Assembly: GCF_001625445.1 (NCBI RefSeq)
Contig: NZ_LWHG01000031.1
Span: 1 to 64,000, forward strand
Reading direction: 5' to 3'
DNA length: 64,000 bases
DNA from: Haladaptatus sp. R4
Lineage (GTDB): Archaea > Halobacteriota > Halobacteria > Halobacteriales > Haladaptataceae
The notes beneath the pieces are model-generated. The model was not told the DNA's origin, searched no databases, and saw only the letters and a list, made by a program, of their open reading frames with translations. Below are positions 26,693 to 35,312 of this stretch, in pieces (within the stretch, counting starts at the first letter, position 1; every line of letters begins with the position of its first letter). Made by a program: the position numbers and the translations under genes.

Positions 26693-27544
26693 CTACCCTG
26701 CGAGCGACGAACCGGCGTACAGTGCGACGACGAGCAGAATCCAGACGGCGTCCACGAAGTGCCAGTACATCGTGACGGTCGTCACCGAGGTGTCCCGTTC
26801 CTCCGAGAACTGTCCGTACAGAGCGCGGACGAACAGGACGCTCATGAGGACGATACCCAGCGTGACGTGCAGGCCGTGTAAGCCGGTCAGCCCGAAGAAG
26901 GCGCTCCCGAAAACGCCCGACGTGATGGTGAATCCCTCGTGCGTGATGAACAGCATGTACTCGTAAATCTGTCCGCCGATGAACACCACTCCCAGGAAGA
27001 CGGTCAACCCGAGGAAGGCAATGAATCGCTGTCGGTGCCCACGGAGTAGCGACATATGCGCGTAGTGGAGCGTCCCACTGCTGGCGACGAGGATGACCGT
27101 GTTGACGAGGACGAGTGCACTCAGTACGTCCGGAATTCCCCCCGCTGGCGGCCACGTCCCGACGCGGATGAAGAAGTAGTAGACGAATCCCGCGCCGAAC
27201 GTCGCCACTTCGGTCCCGAGGAACAGGGTCATCCCCCAGCGGAGTTTCGTCCCCCCAGAACCGTCGTGTTGCCAGTACTGGTCCACGAACCCGTGATACA
27301 ACCACCCGTACAGTCCGGTGAGGAAGACCATCGTCCCCAGGACGAACAGGACAGGGCTGACGAACGTCGGAACGTAGCTGTTTCCGCCGTGGCTCAGGAC
27401 GTACAACCCGGCGCCGACGTACAGGCTGACGATACCCAGGGCGCCGATGAACGGCCACCACGAGGCTTCGCCGAAATCCTTCGGCCAATCCTCGGGCGCT
27501 GAAAAGTGCTGTTCCTCCTCGTCGGCCACCGTTTCGGTGCTCAT
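26693..27544 (-). CDS. Haem-copper oxidase subunit III
   Basis: 283 residues from ATG 27544 (MSTETVADEEEQHFSAPEDW). It has seven predicted membrane helices and subunit III hallmarks: a SWWPF motif near the N-terminus, FLGTEVATFGAGFVYYFF, the GLTGLHGLHVTLGI motif and the terminal WHFVDAVWILLVVALY. It belongs to the CoxC/QoxC group of the terminal oxidase in the cytoplasmic membrane. No other oxidase subunit is present in the window, so the complex must be encoded elsewhere. A longer N-terminal extension is open but not family-like. Confidence 0.93.
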   Translation of the reverse strand: MSTETVADEEEQHFSAPEDWPKDFGEASWWPFIGALGIVSLYVGAGLYVLSHGGNSYVPTFVSPVLFVLGTMVFLTGLYGWLYHGFVDQYWQHDGSGGTKLRWGMTLFLGTEVATFGAGFVYYFFIRVGTWPPAGGIPDVLSALVLVNTVILVASSGTLHYAHMSLLRGHRQRFIAFLGLTVFLGVVFIGGQIYEYMLFITHEGFTITSGVFGSAFFGLTGLHGLHVTLGIVLMSVLFVRALYGQFSEERDTSVTTVTMYWHFVDAVWILLVVALYAGSSLAG

Positions 27545-27687
27545 GACCGGCCCCCACTCATGAACCGACGTACGGGTCGAACGCACAAAACAGGTGTTCG
27601 GATTCGTCGGAAACGTTTCGACCGGGAAATTGCCCAGTCGAACGGTGAATTGAAACGTTTTTGTCATTCGTCCGTTTCGGTACGAGC

Positions 27688-28233
27688 ATGCCTGGCCCCA
27701 TCTTCTGCTCCGGTGAACGAGTCGAACTCAGGACGACCGAACGGGAGGACGTCGACTTCATCCAGCGCGCTCGAACTGATCCGGCCATCCGAACGTCGCT
27801 CGGGTTCGTCCGACCGTACAACCACGAGCAGACCGAGGAGTTCTTCGAAAACACGATTTCGGCGGACAACGGCGATTCGAACTTCCTCGTCTGCGTGGAC
27901 GGCGAACCGGTCGGCGAGGTGAACCTGTTCCGCGTCGAGCGCGACCACGGCGAAATCGCCTACTGGCTCGATTCCGACTGGCGGGGCGAGGGCTACGCGA
28001 CGGAAGCCGTTTCCCTGCTCCTCCGGTACGCCTTCGGCACCAGAGGACTCCATCGCGTGTTCGCTCGAATCGGGGGTTTCAACGACGGGTCACGGGGACT
28101 CGTGGAGCGATTGGGATTCCAGCGGGAGGGCCGACTTCGTGACCACACGTTTTGGCGCGGGGAGTACCACGATACCTTCGTTTACGGCCTGCTCCGCGAG
28201 GAGTGGAACGGCGGTTTCGAGTCCCATGAATAA
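27688..28233 (+). CDS. GNAT family N-acetyltransferase
   Basis: 181 residues from ATG 27688 (MPGPIFCSGERVELRTTERE). It is a typical RimJ/RimL-type GNAT: EREDVDFIQRARTDPAIRTS, the beta4 strand GEIAYWLDSDWRGEGYATEA with the acetyl-CoA pyrophosphate loop, LHRVFARIGGFNDGSRGLVE, and the C-terminal LGFQREGRLRDHTFWRGEYH. It transfers acetyl groups to an amine, possibly a protein N-terminus, antibiotic or metabolite. The substrate cannot be predicted. It is a single gene. Confidence 0.88.
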   Translation: MPGPIFCSGERVELRTTEREDVDFIQRARTDPAIRTSLGFVRPYNHEQTEEFFENTISADNGDSNFLVCVDGEPVGEVNLFRVERDHGEIAYWLDSDWRGEGYATEAVSLLLRYAFGTRGLHRVFARIGGFNDGSRGLVERLGFQREGRLRDHTFWRGEYHDTFVYGLLREEWNGGFESHE

Positions 28234-28332
28234 TCCCCCGAAATCGCCCGATAGGAGCGTGTGCGCCACCGTAGCACCCCGTCATGGATTTGAAAGCGTT
28301 TTTATGGGGGCATACTCTACTGGAGGGTACAA

Positions 28333-28404
28333 CCTACGCGGGGTTGATGATGCTCCTAGCCGCACAGGACTCATCCGGCAGGGGAGCCTGAGCCAGCGCG
28401 TAGG
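28333..28404 (+). promoter_or_regulatory. C/D-type kink-turn in rpl7ae leader (candidate L7Ae autoregulation)
   Basis: The leader between the TATA-like TTTTTATG (about 28299) and rpl7ae folds into one long hairpin. The outer stem is CCTACGCG (28333-28340) with CGCGTAGG (28397-28404), followed by GGT/GCC. Then come a C box TGATGA (28345-28350) and a D box CTGA (28388-28391) facing each other, and an inner stem GCTCC/GGAGC (28352-28356, 28383-28387). This is the layout of an L7Ae-binding kink-turn. The ribosome-binding site GAGGTG (28406-28411) abuts the outer stem, so L7Ae binding could repress its own translation. Confidence 0.7.
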
Positions 28405-28419
28405 AGAGGTGAACAACCT

Positions 28420-28782
28420 ATGCCAGTATACGTCAATTACGACGTCCCAGCTGACTTGCAGGACCGAGCGCTCGACGCGCTCGAAGTCGCACGGGACACA
28501 GGAAGTGTAAAGAAAGGAACGAACGAGACGACCAAGGCAGTCGAGCGCGGCAACGCCGACCTTATCTACGTCGCGGAAGACGTGACGCCGGAAGAAATCG
28601 TCATGCACCTGCCCGAACTCGCCGACGAGAAGGGAATCTCCTTCATCTTCGTCGAGACGCAGGACGATGTCGGTCACGCGGCCGGACTCGAAGTCGGCAG
28701 CGCTGCCGCCGCCATCGTTGACGCTGGCGAAGCCAGCGACGACGTGGACGACATCGCCTCGAAGGTCGAGGAACTTCGGTGA
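28420..28782 (+). CDS. rpl7ae: Ribosomal protein L7Ae
   Basis: 120 residues. [20 protein letters not shown] and the RNA-binding core [20 protein letters not shown] are diagnostic of archaeal L7Ae. It binds kink-turns in 23S rRNA, box C/D and H/ACA guide RNPs and RNase P. The ATG at 28420 has a strong GAGGTG site 8 nt upstream. It heads an operon with rps28e, rpl24e and ndk, a conserved archaeal order. A C/D-like kink-turn in its own leader suggests feedback control. Confidence 0.97.
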   Translation: MPVYVNYDVPADLQDRALDALEVARDTGSVKKGTNETTKAVERGNADLIYVAEDVTPEEIVMHLPELADEKGISFIFVETQDDVGHAAGLEVGSAAAAIVDAGEASDDVDDIASKVEELR

Positions 28783-28793
28783 GGTGGTAGACG

Positions 28794-29020
28794 ATGAGTG
28801 CTGAAGAGACCGGACAGGAGGATTCCACCTCCGCCGAGGTCATCGAAATCGTCGGTAAGACGGGGATGCACGGCGAGGCCATGCAGGTCAAGTGCCGCAT
28901 CCGTGAAGGTAGCAACCAAGGGCGAATCATCACTCGCAACTGTCTCGACCGGTCCGAGAGGGCGACGTGCTCCAGTTGCGAGAGACCGCACGTGAGGCAG
29001 ACTCCATCGGAGGACAATAA
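28794..29020 (+). pseudogene. rps28e: Ribosomal protein S28e, frameshifted (almost certainly sequencing error)
   Basis: Starts [20 protein letters not shown], then [19 protein letters not shown] and GRIITRNCL are standard S28e. At about 28947 the frame slips after NCL and would continue as [10 protein letters not shown]. Restoring one G (CTCGGACCG) gives [20 protein letters not shown] followed by ADSIGGQ and TAA at 29018-29020. The repaired length is about 75 residues, as expected. S28e is a universal archaeal 30S subunit protein, so a real frameshift is very unlikely. The stop overlaps the rpl24e start (TAATG). Confidence 0.93.
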
Positions 29021-29211
29021 TGCCACAGACACGCGAGTGCGATTACTGCGGAAACGACATCGAACCCGGCACGGGAACGATGTTCGTCCGCGTAGACGGA
29101 ACGACCATCCACTACTGCTCCGCGAAGTGCGAGAAGAACGCCGACCTCGGGCGCGAACCGCGCGACCTCGAATGGACCGAGGCCGGCCAAGCAGAGAGTG
29201 GTAACGAATGA
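29020..29211 (+). CDS. rpl24e: Ribosomal protein L24e
   Basis: 63 residues: [20 protein letters not shown], then [20 protein letters not shown]. Cys7/Cys10 and Cys33/Cys37 form the C-x2-C...C-x3-C zinc site of L24e, a large-subunit protein. Its start overlaps the rps28e stop, and its stop overlaps the ndk start (ATGA), so translation is coupled along the operon. Confidence 0.96.
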   Translation: MPQTRECDYCGNDIEPGTGTMFVRVDGTTIHYCSAKCEKNADLGREPRDLEWTEAGQAESGNE

Positions 29212-29666
29212 GCGAACGAACCTTCGTGATGGTCAAGCCCGACGGCGTTCAGCGTGGTCTCATCGGGGAAATCGTCTCCCGATTCGAGGACCGCGGTCTG
29301 AAGATGGTCGGCGGCAAGTTCATGCAGATCAGTGAAGAACTCGCCCACGACCACTACGGTGAACACGAAGGCAAGCCGTTCTTCGACGGCCTCGTCGAGT
29401 TCATCACGTCCGGCCCAGTGTTCGCGATGGTTTGGGAAGGGCAAGACGCAACGCGACAGGTTCGCCGCATGATGGGCGAAACCGACCCAGCCGAATCCGC
29501 CCCGGGCACCATCCGTGGCGACTTCGGTCTCGACCTCGGCCGAAACGTGATCCACGGTTCGGACCACGAGGACGAGGGCGCAAACGAGCGCGAAATCGGC
29601 CTGTTCTTCGACGAAGAGGAACTGGTCGATTACGAGCAAGTCGACGCCGAGTGGCTGTACGAATAA
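29208..29666 (+). CDS. ndk: Nucleoside diphosphate kinase
   Basis: 152-residue [23 protein letters not shown] begins the protein, and the active-site [20 protein letters not shown] carries the phosphorylated His116. It moves the gamma phosphate from ATP to other NDPs to balance nucleotide pools in the cytoplasm. It is the last gene of the rpl7ae-rps28e-rpl24e-ndk operon, which is conserved in archaea. Confidence 0.97.
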   Translation: MSERTFVMVKPDGVQRGLIGEIVSRFEDRGLKMVGGKFMQISEELAHDHYGEHEGKPFFDGLVEFITSGPVFAMVWEGQDATRQVRRMMGETDPAESAPGTIRGDFGLDLGRNVIHGSDHEDEGANEREIGLFFDEEELVDYEQVDAEWLYE

Positions 29667-29739
29667 GCCACTGACGTTGCAGATTACGAATTCATTTTCT
29701 GGAAGTAAGTCGATGAGCGACGGCCATTCCGCTCGAACG

Positions 29740-30441
29740 CTACCCGCTCGTCAGAACGAACGTCAGGAGGAACCCGGCCGCAGTTGCGAGCGCGACGAGC
29801 GGTCCTCCTTCGTCGAACGCCTCGGGGATGACGGTCACGGCGAGCGATGCGAGCACCGCACCTCCGGCGAACGCCCGAACGAGGGAGAGCAGTTTGTCCC
29901 CGAATCCGGCCGAGACGACGCTTCCGATAACGACGGCGGCGGTCAGTAGTCCAGCGACGAGCACCCAGAGGCCGATGATATCCTTCCTCGAATAGTCCTG
30001 ACTCTGCATGTCCGTCGCGCCGTTGAGCGATTCGGGAAAGTTCGAGGCGAAGATGGCGACCAGCAGGGTGAGATAATGGACGTGTCCCGCGCCGCCGATG
30101 GTGACGCCGAGGGCGGTGTTCTCGGGAACACCGTCGAGGGTGACACCGGCCAGCAGGGCGAAACCGGACTGGCTCGACGCGTAACGGTCGATGAGCATAT
30201 CGGCACCGACGAACACCGCCGCACCGGTCATCAACCCCGCTCCGGCGTACCACGGGCCGCCCATGTTGAACGCCTCTTCGAACAAATCGAAGGTCAACGC
30301 GGTGATGAGCGCGCCGCTGGAGAAGGCCAGCGCGGCCGCCACCACGTCGTCCGGCGGCGTCCAGAACGTGCCGAGTGAACTACCCATCACCAGCGCGCTG
30401 GAAGCGAGCACGCCGACGACGAGCGATGTCGGAAAGAACAC
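29740..30441 (-). CDS. ZIP family metal transporter
   Basis: About 233 residues from GTG 30441 (VFFPTSLVVGVLASSALVMG). ZIP hallmarks are present: GALITALTFDLFEEAF in helix 2-3, GVTLDGVPENTALGVTIGGA with the helix IV metal motif (HS-x3-E replaced by DGVPEN), and FASNFPESLNGATDM in helix V. It imports divalent metals such as zinc or iron across the membrane. The open frame extends to 30714, but that extension has no family resemblance. An AACTG-N4-CAGTT palindrome lies about 20 bp upstream of the start. Confidence 0.83.
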   Translation of the reverse strand: MFFPTSLVVGVLASSALVMGSSLGTFWTPPDDVVAAALAFSSGALITALTFDLFEEAFNMGGPWYAGAGLMTGAAVFVGADMLIDRYASSQSGFALLAGVTLDGVPENTALGVTIGGAGHVHYLTLLVAIFASNFPESLNGATDMQSQDYSRKDIIGLWVLVAGLLTAAVVIGSVVSAGFGDKLLSLVRAFAGGAVLASLAVTVIPEAFDEGGPLVALATAAGFLLTFVLTSG

Positions 30442-30461
30442 GTCGTGTCGTTCGCGAGGAT

Positions 30462-30475
30462 AACTGTTAGCAGTT
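30462..30475. promoter_or_regulatory. Palindrome upstream of ZIP gene
   Basis: AACTG-TTAG-CAGTT, a 5-4-5 inverted repeat 21-34 bp before the GTG start of the ZIP transporter. It is placed where a metal-responsive repressor could act. It is too short to be sure. Confidence 0.3.
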
Positions 30476-30546
30476 GTGGCAGTCCGGGTTGGTTTATCGA
30501 AATGAAAAGCCGCAACGTAGGTGGCCGAATTCGATAGTTCCGTGGT

Positions 30547-30684
30547 TTGGGTCACTGTATCGCCTGCGGTGAAGACCTGACCGAGGTCGTGGAAAGTAAC
30601 ACGAACGCGAAGTTCAGTACCGTAACCGTCCAGGAATGTTCGGAGTGCGGTGCGATTCTCGGCGTGACGAAAGTCGGCATGTAA
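30547..30684 (+). CDS. Small CxxCG zinc-finger protein (putative)
   Basis: 45 residues if TTG 30547 is the start: GHCIACGEDLTEVVESN, then QECSECGAILGVTKVGM to TAA at 30684. Two C-x2-C-G knuckles about 30 residues apart match the CPxCG-related zinc-finger micro-proteins described in Haloferax, although here the Pro is replaced by Ala or Glu. The upstream frame is closed by TAG a few codons before, so the start is uncertain. It precedes the selenium-binding protein gene by 84 bp. Confidence 0.45.
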   Translation: MGHCIACGEDLTEVVESNTNAKFSTVTVQECSECGAILGVTKVGM

Positions 30685-30767
30685 TTCCCCATTTTGCGGC
30701 AATATTTGCCGCAAAGCACCCCGTCAGGACAGTTGCTACCGAAGGACACAGTCGAGGGGGAATCACG

Positions 30768-32171
30768 ATGAGCGATACCGAAACATCGGAAAGCGGAGCG
30801 CACGAAGAGCACGAACATCACCACGACGTGGAGGGGCCGGGATATGCCACGCCGCAGGCCGCCATCGAGGAGGCCGAGCGCGAGGAAATCGCGTACGTGC
30901 CGTCGCTGTACGTCGGGACGGACGTGGACGCGCCGGACTTCCTGTCGGTCGTGGACGTGAACCCAGAGTCAGACACGTACACCGAGGTCATCGACCGCGT
31001 GGAGATGCCGAACAAGGGCGACGAACTACACCACTTCGGGTGGAACGCCTGTTCGTCGTCCTGCCACGTCGAGGGGTTGGAACGACGCCACCTCGTGGTA
31101 CCGGGTCAACGCTCGTCCCGACTGCACATCATCGACACGAAGGACCGGGAGAACCCGGAAATCGTCAAAGTCATCGAACCCGAGGAGGTGTACGAGTACG
31201 ACCTCTCGGCACCGCACACCGTCCACTGCATTCCGGACGGGGAAATCCTCATCTCGATGCTGGGGAACGAGGACGGCGACCTGCCGGGCGGTTTCCTCGA
31301 ACTGAACGACGACTTCGAAATCGAGGGGCGATGGGACCCGCCGGGCGAGATGGAGATGAACTACGACTTCTGGTATCAGCCACGCCACAACGTGATGGTC
31401 TCCTCGGAGTGGGCCGCGCCGAAGACCTACTATCCGGGATTCGATTTGGAGGACGTCGAGGCGGGCAAGTACGGCCACAAACTCCACTTCTGGGACTGGA
31501 CGGAGCGACAACTCCAGCAGACCATCGACCTCGGCGAGGAGGGCATGATTCCGCTGGAAGTCCGCTTCCTGCACAGTCCGGAGTCCGCCCACGGCTACGT
31601 CGGTGCGGCGCTCTCGTCGAACATCTTCCACTTCTACGAGCGCGAAAAGGAGTGGTTCGCGGAGAAGGTCATCGACGTCGAATCGCGCGAACACGACGAC
31701 TGGGACATGCCGGTTCCCGGCCTCATCACCGACCTCGTCGTCTCGATGGATGATCGATACCTGTTCTTCTCGAACTGGCTCCACGGCGACGTGCGGATGT
31801 ACGACGTGAGCGACCCGGCGAACCCGCGGTTGTCCGATCAACTCTGGGCCGGTGGACTGTTCGGTCCGCGACACCCGACGGGTGAGGACGATAGGGAAGT
31901 AGTCGCCGGACCGCAGATGCTCCAACTCAGCATCGACGGCGAGCGTCTCTACTGGACGACCTCGCTGTTCTCCACGTGGGACAACCAGTTCTACCCGGAG
32001 GAGAAAGAGAAGGGATCGGTGATGCTCAAAGCCGACGTAAACCCACGAAAAGGAACGATGACGCTGGACGAGGACTTCCTCGTGGACTTCGGCGAGATGC
32101 CGAACGGCCCCGCCCGGGCACACGAAATCCGGTGGCCTGACGGCGACTGCACGAGCGACGTGTGGCAGTGA
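30768..32171 (+). CDS. Selenium-binding protein (SBP56/methanethiol oxidase family)
   Basis: 467 residues from ATG 30768 (MSDTETSESGAHEEHEHHHD), with a His-rich N-terminus. Family features include YVPSLYVGTDVDAPDFLSVV, GDELHHFGWNACSSSCHVEG (His pair and conserved Cys), HTVHCIPDGEILISMLG and SSEWAAPKTYYPGF. The fold is a beta-propeller with a metal site formed by conserved histidines. Human and bacterial members oxidise methanethiol to formaldehyde, sulfide and peroxide. Its stop overlaps the ferredoxin start (GTGA), pointing to an electron-transfer partner, which is inference. Confidence 0.92.
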   Translation: MSDTETSESGAHEEHEHHHDVEGPGYATPQAAIEEAEREEIAYVPSLYVGTDVDAPDFLSVVDVNPESDTYTEVIDRVEMPNKGDELHHFGWNACSSSCHVEGLERRHLVVPGQRSSRLHIIDTKDRENPEIVKVIEPEEVYEYDLSAPHTVHCIPDGEILISMLGNEDGDLPGGFLELNDDFEIEGRWDPPGEMEMNYDFWYQPRHNVMVSSEWAAPKTYYPGFDLEDVEAGKYGHKLHFWDWTERQLQQTIDLGEEGMIPLEVRFLHSPESAHGYVGAALSSNIFHFYEREKEWFAEKVIDVESREHDDWDMPVPGLITDLVVSMDDRYLFFSNWLHGDVRMYDVSDPANPRLSDQLWAGGLFGPRHPTGEDDREVVAGPQMLQLSIDGERLYWTTSLFSTWDNQFYPEEKEKGSVMLKADVNPRKGTMTLDEDFLVDFGEMPNGPARAHEIRWPDGDCTSDVWQ

Positions 32172-32494
32172 GCGAGCACAGATATCGGGTCGAACTCGAC
32201 TGGCGGGATGGCGGAACGGAAACGCTACGCGCAACTGACGACGAATCCGTGCTCGACGCCGCCGAACGGGAAGGGGTCGGCCTTCCCTTTGGCTGTCGGA
32301 CCGGTGCGTGTGCCACCTGCACTGGTCGGTTGCTGTCCGGCGAACTCCAACACGAACGCGAACCGCGGGCGTTGAAATCGGATTCGCTGGCGGACGGTTA
32401 CGTCCTGCTCTGTATCGCCCGGCCGAAAACCGACTGCCGAATCGAAGTCGGAACCGCGGTCCACGCCGACCTCGTGACGAACCCGTGGAAGTAG
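32168..32494 (+). CDS. [2Fe-2S] ferredoxin
   Basis: 108 residues from GTG 32168 (MSEHRYRVELDWRDGGTETL), overlapping the previous stop. The plant/halobacterial-type iron-sulfur motif is GCRTGACATCTG with Cys43, Cys48 and Cys51, and the fourth ligand is Cys82 in YVLLCIARP. It is shorter than the main haloarchaeal ferredoxin (which has an acidic insert). It carries single electrons in the cytoplasm, probably for or from the adjacent selenium-binding protein. An alternative GTG lies 6 bp upstream. Confidence 0.9.
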   Translation: MSEHRYRVELDWRDGGTETLRATDDESVLDAAEREGVGLPFGCRTGACATCTGRLLSGELQHEREPRALKSDSLADGYVLLCIARPKTDCRIEVGTAVHADLVTNPWK

Positions 32495-32589
32495 TCAGGG
32501 TTCCGGTGTGGTAGTTTTCGTGTCCCGTTCGGGAATTTCCATGATTGAAAGATAACGTTATTTACATCTACTACGAATTAGCTCGGCAC

Positions 32590-34969
32590 ATGGATCGGGA
32601 AATCACGCGACGGGCGCTCGTCGGGGCGATACTCGGTGGGACCGCGGTCGGTGGCGCGCTCTCGCCGGTCGGGAGTTACCTCCGGCGGTTCGCGCCGTTG
32701 AGCGGGGAGGCGTGGGGGACGGCCACGGACGACACGGACGGGAGCGTCGAGAGTACGTACGGAACGGCGACGCTCCGGTACGACGAGGACGGCGTGCCGA
32801 ACATCACGGCGGAGAACGAGCGGGCGCTGTACTTCGCGGTGGGGTACGCGCAAGCCCGGGACCGACTGTTCCAACTCGACCTGCAACGCCGACTAATGTC
32901 CGGAGAGGTGGCGGCCGTCGTCGGCGAGTTGGCGGCCGATTCCGACGAGTTCCACATTCAGATGGATTTCGCGGGCGCGGCGGAAGCGACGTGGAAGCAC
33001 ATCGCCGATACAGACACCGGCGAACTCGTGAGGGCGTTTTCGGCGGGCGTGAACGCTCACATCGAGAACGAACCGCTCCCGCTGGAGTTCGGCCTGTTGG
33101 AGTACGAACCGGCGGAGTGGACGCCCGCGGACACGATGCTGATGGAAAAACAGATTTCGTGGGAACTGACGGGGAGCTTTCTCACGCTCCGGAAGGCGAA
33201 GGTGGCCTCGAAACTCGGCCGGAAGGCGGCCACGGAGCTGTATCCGGAACGGCTCGACCACGACTCGCCCGTCATTCGCGAGACGGACGAAGGAGCGTCG
33301 GCGACGTCGTCGAACTCCTCGAACAGCATTCCCGCACCCGATACCACCGACCCCGATGGTATCGGAACGCCGCTACTCGACTGGTTGGGAAACTTCGAGC
33401 GCGATCACGGCATCGGGTCGAACAGTTGGCTCGTCTCGGGGAAGCACACGGCGAACGGCAAGCCCATCGTGGCGAACGACCCGCACCTGAGCCTGATGGC
33501 ACCGCCGGTGTGGTACGAGATGAACCTGAAGCAGGGGGACACGCGAGTCCGCGGCGTCACGTTCCCCGGCGTTGTTCGTCGTCATCGGCGAGAACCACGC
33601 CGGGGCGTGGGGATTCACCAACGCGGGTGCGGACGTTATCGACTTCTACCGATACGAGATCGATGGCGACCGATACCGCTACAAAGGCGAGTGGCGCGAC
33701 TTCGAAACCAAACGGCGGGAGATCGAGGTCGCGGACGGGACGAACAGGACGACCACGCTTCGGAAGACCGTCCACGGTCCGGTGCTTTCCCGCGACGGCT
33801 ACCGGGTCGGCGTCGCGTGGACGGGCCACTCTGCCACGGACACGACGCTAGCGATTCACGAGTACAACACGAGCGACGGCGTGGACGACCTGCGCGCGGC
33901 GACGAAGAAGTTCGACGAACCGACCCAAAACCTCGTCTACGCCGACCGGGACGGTAACACGCTGTATTACACCACCGGCAAGATTCCGCGTCGGATGGTG
34001 GACGGGAAGCAAGTCCGCGGCGACCGAATCTTCGACGGGTCGGCCGGGGAAGCCGAATGGGAAGGGTTCGAACCGTTCGGCGTCTCGACGTGGGAGGGAT
34101 TCGTCCCGTTCGACGAAAAGCCACACGTCACCGACCCGGACCTCATCGCAACGGCGAACCAGCGGATCACGAACGACCCGTATCTGTCGGAAGCGTACGC
34201 CAGCCCCTACCGCGCCCAGCGTATCTACGAACTACTGGACGAGAAGGCGAAATCCGGAGACATCGACGTGGCGACGATGGAAGGGATACAGGACGACACG
34301 CTCGACAAGCGGGCGGAGGCACTGGTTCCGACGCTGGTCGAGGCGGCGCGCGAAAACGGGAATGGAAGTGAAAATGTAGAATCCGCTGTCGAGACGCTCT
34401 CGAATTGGGACTACCGCATGGAACGCGACTCGCGGGCCGCATTGCTGTTCGTCCAGTGGTTCGACGCGTTCCGCGAGGAGACCTTTGGGAAGACGTTCGA
34501 GCAAGCCGGATTGGGCGACAGTTACTACCCGCGCGATTGGGTGTTGGCGCATCTTCGGGGAAGTCGCTGGTTCGGCAGCGACGGACGCAAGGCCACGATG
34601 GTGCGCGCGCTTGAGACGGCGACGGAAGCCATCGATGCGTCCGACGCCGAAGTGTACGGCGACTACAACACGACGGAGGCCATCACTCACCCGTTCGACC
34701 AGTCGTTTCTGAACTACCCCGTGATTCCGACCGACGGGTCGAGCCAGACCGTCAACAACTACCGCAAGGAATCAGTGGTCGGCAGCAGTTGGCGGATGAT
34801 TTGTCCGATGAAGGGAGATTCGGAGGCCATCCTGCCGGGCGGCAATTCGGGCGATTACTTCTCCGGCCACTATCACGACCAACTGAAGCGGTGGGCGGAC
34901 ACGAAGTACAAACCCCTGACCCACGAGATTCGCGGGAACGCCGCCGTCGAATTCGGAGGGAACCAATGA
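32590..34969 (+). pseudogene. Penicillin acylase family protein, frameshifted (likely sequencing error)
   Basis: Ntn-hydrolase of about 790 residues. The N-terminus MDREITRRALVGAILGGTAV is a Tat-like signal. The alpha chain has AVGYAQARDRLFQLDLQRRL. The beta chain would begin at the Ser of GSNSWLVSGKHT, which is the catalytic nucleophile after autoprocessing. NDPHLSLMAPPVWYEMNLK follows. Near 33570 the frame slips between VTFPGV and FVVIGENHAGAWGFTN. Restoring two bases (CC) gives VTFPGVPFVVIGEN. The rest (TVHGPVL, FLNYPVIPTDGSSQTVNNYR) is normal. It would hydrolyse amide bonds, for instance in acyl-homoserine lactones or beta-lactams, and the substrate is unknown. It overlaps the next gene by ATGA. 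Confidence 0.88.
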
Positions 34970-35295
34970 GCCGTTCGGAGGAGTTCCGGGCGGACCCGAC
35001 TCGACGCGCGGCGTTCATCGTCATCGGCGCGGTTGCCGGTCTCGCGCTCGCGTGGTTCCACTGGATCGGTCTGCTGGTCGGCGGCGCACTGGTGAGCCTA
35101 CCGACGATGAACTGGAAACGCGGCGTCCTCGCCGGAATCGGGTTCGGGGTCCTCGTACTGCTCGTTTTCGGCGGCCTGCTCGCGCTCCACGGTTCGCTCG
35201 GGAGAGGGGTCGAAATGGGGCAAATCACCGTCCTCGCCGTCGCGATTCCGTTGGTCCTCGGCGCAATCGGCGGACTGGCACGGACGCTGGTGTAA
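34966..35295 (+). CDS. Small membrane protein downstream of acylase
   Basis: 109 residues from ATG 34966, overlapping the acylase stop (ATGA). It has four hydrophobic segments (about 17-35, 36-47, 53-72, 83-105) after a basic, polar N-terminus (MSRSEEFRADPTRRAAFIVI). I do not recognise a family beyond small haloarchaeal membrane proteins that follow penicillin acylase genes. Translational coupling suggests an accessory role for the exported acylase. Confidence 0.7.
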   Translation: MSRSEEFRADPTRRAAFIVIGAVAGLALAWFHWIGLLVGGALVSLPTMNWKRGVLAGIGFGVLVLLVFGGLLALHGSLGRGVEMGQITVLAVAIPLVLGAIGGLARTLV

Positions 35296-35312
35296 AACGG
35301 GGGGAAAGAAAA

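Noticed and set aside
28794-29204. Alternative 136-residue protein starting like S28e
   Set aside because: After the slip it reads through rpl24e in the wrong frame; the repaired S28e and the intact L24e explain the DNA better.
31026-32234. 402-residue open frame antisense to the selenium-binding protein
   Set aside because: Composition typical of antisense frames in GC-rich haloarchaeal genes and no family match.
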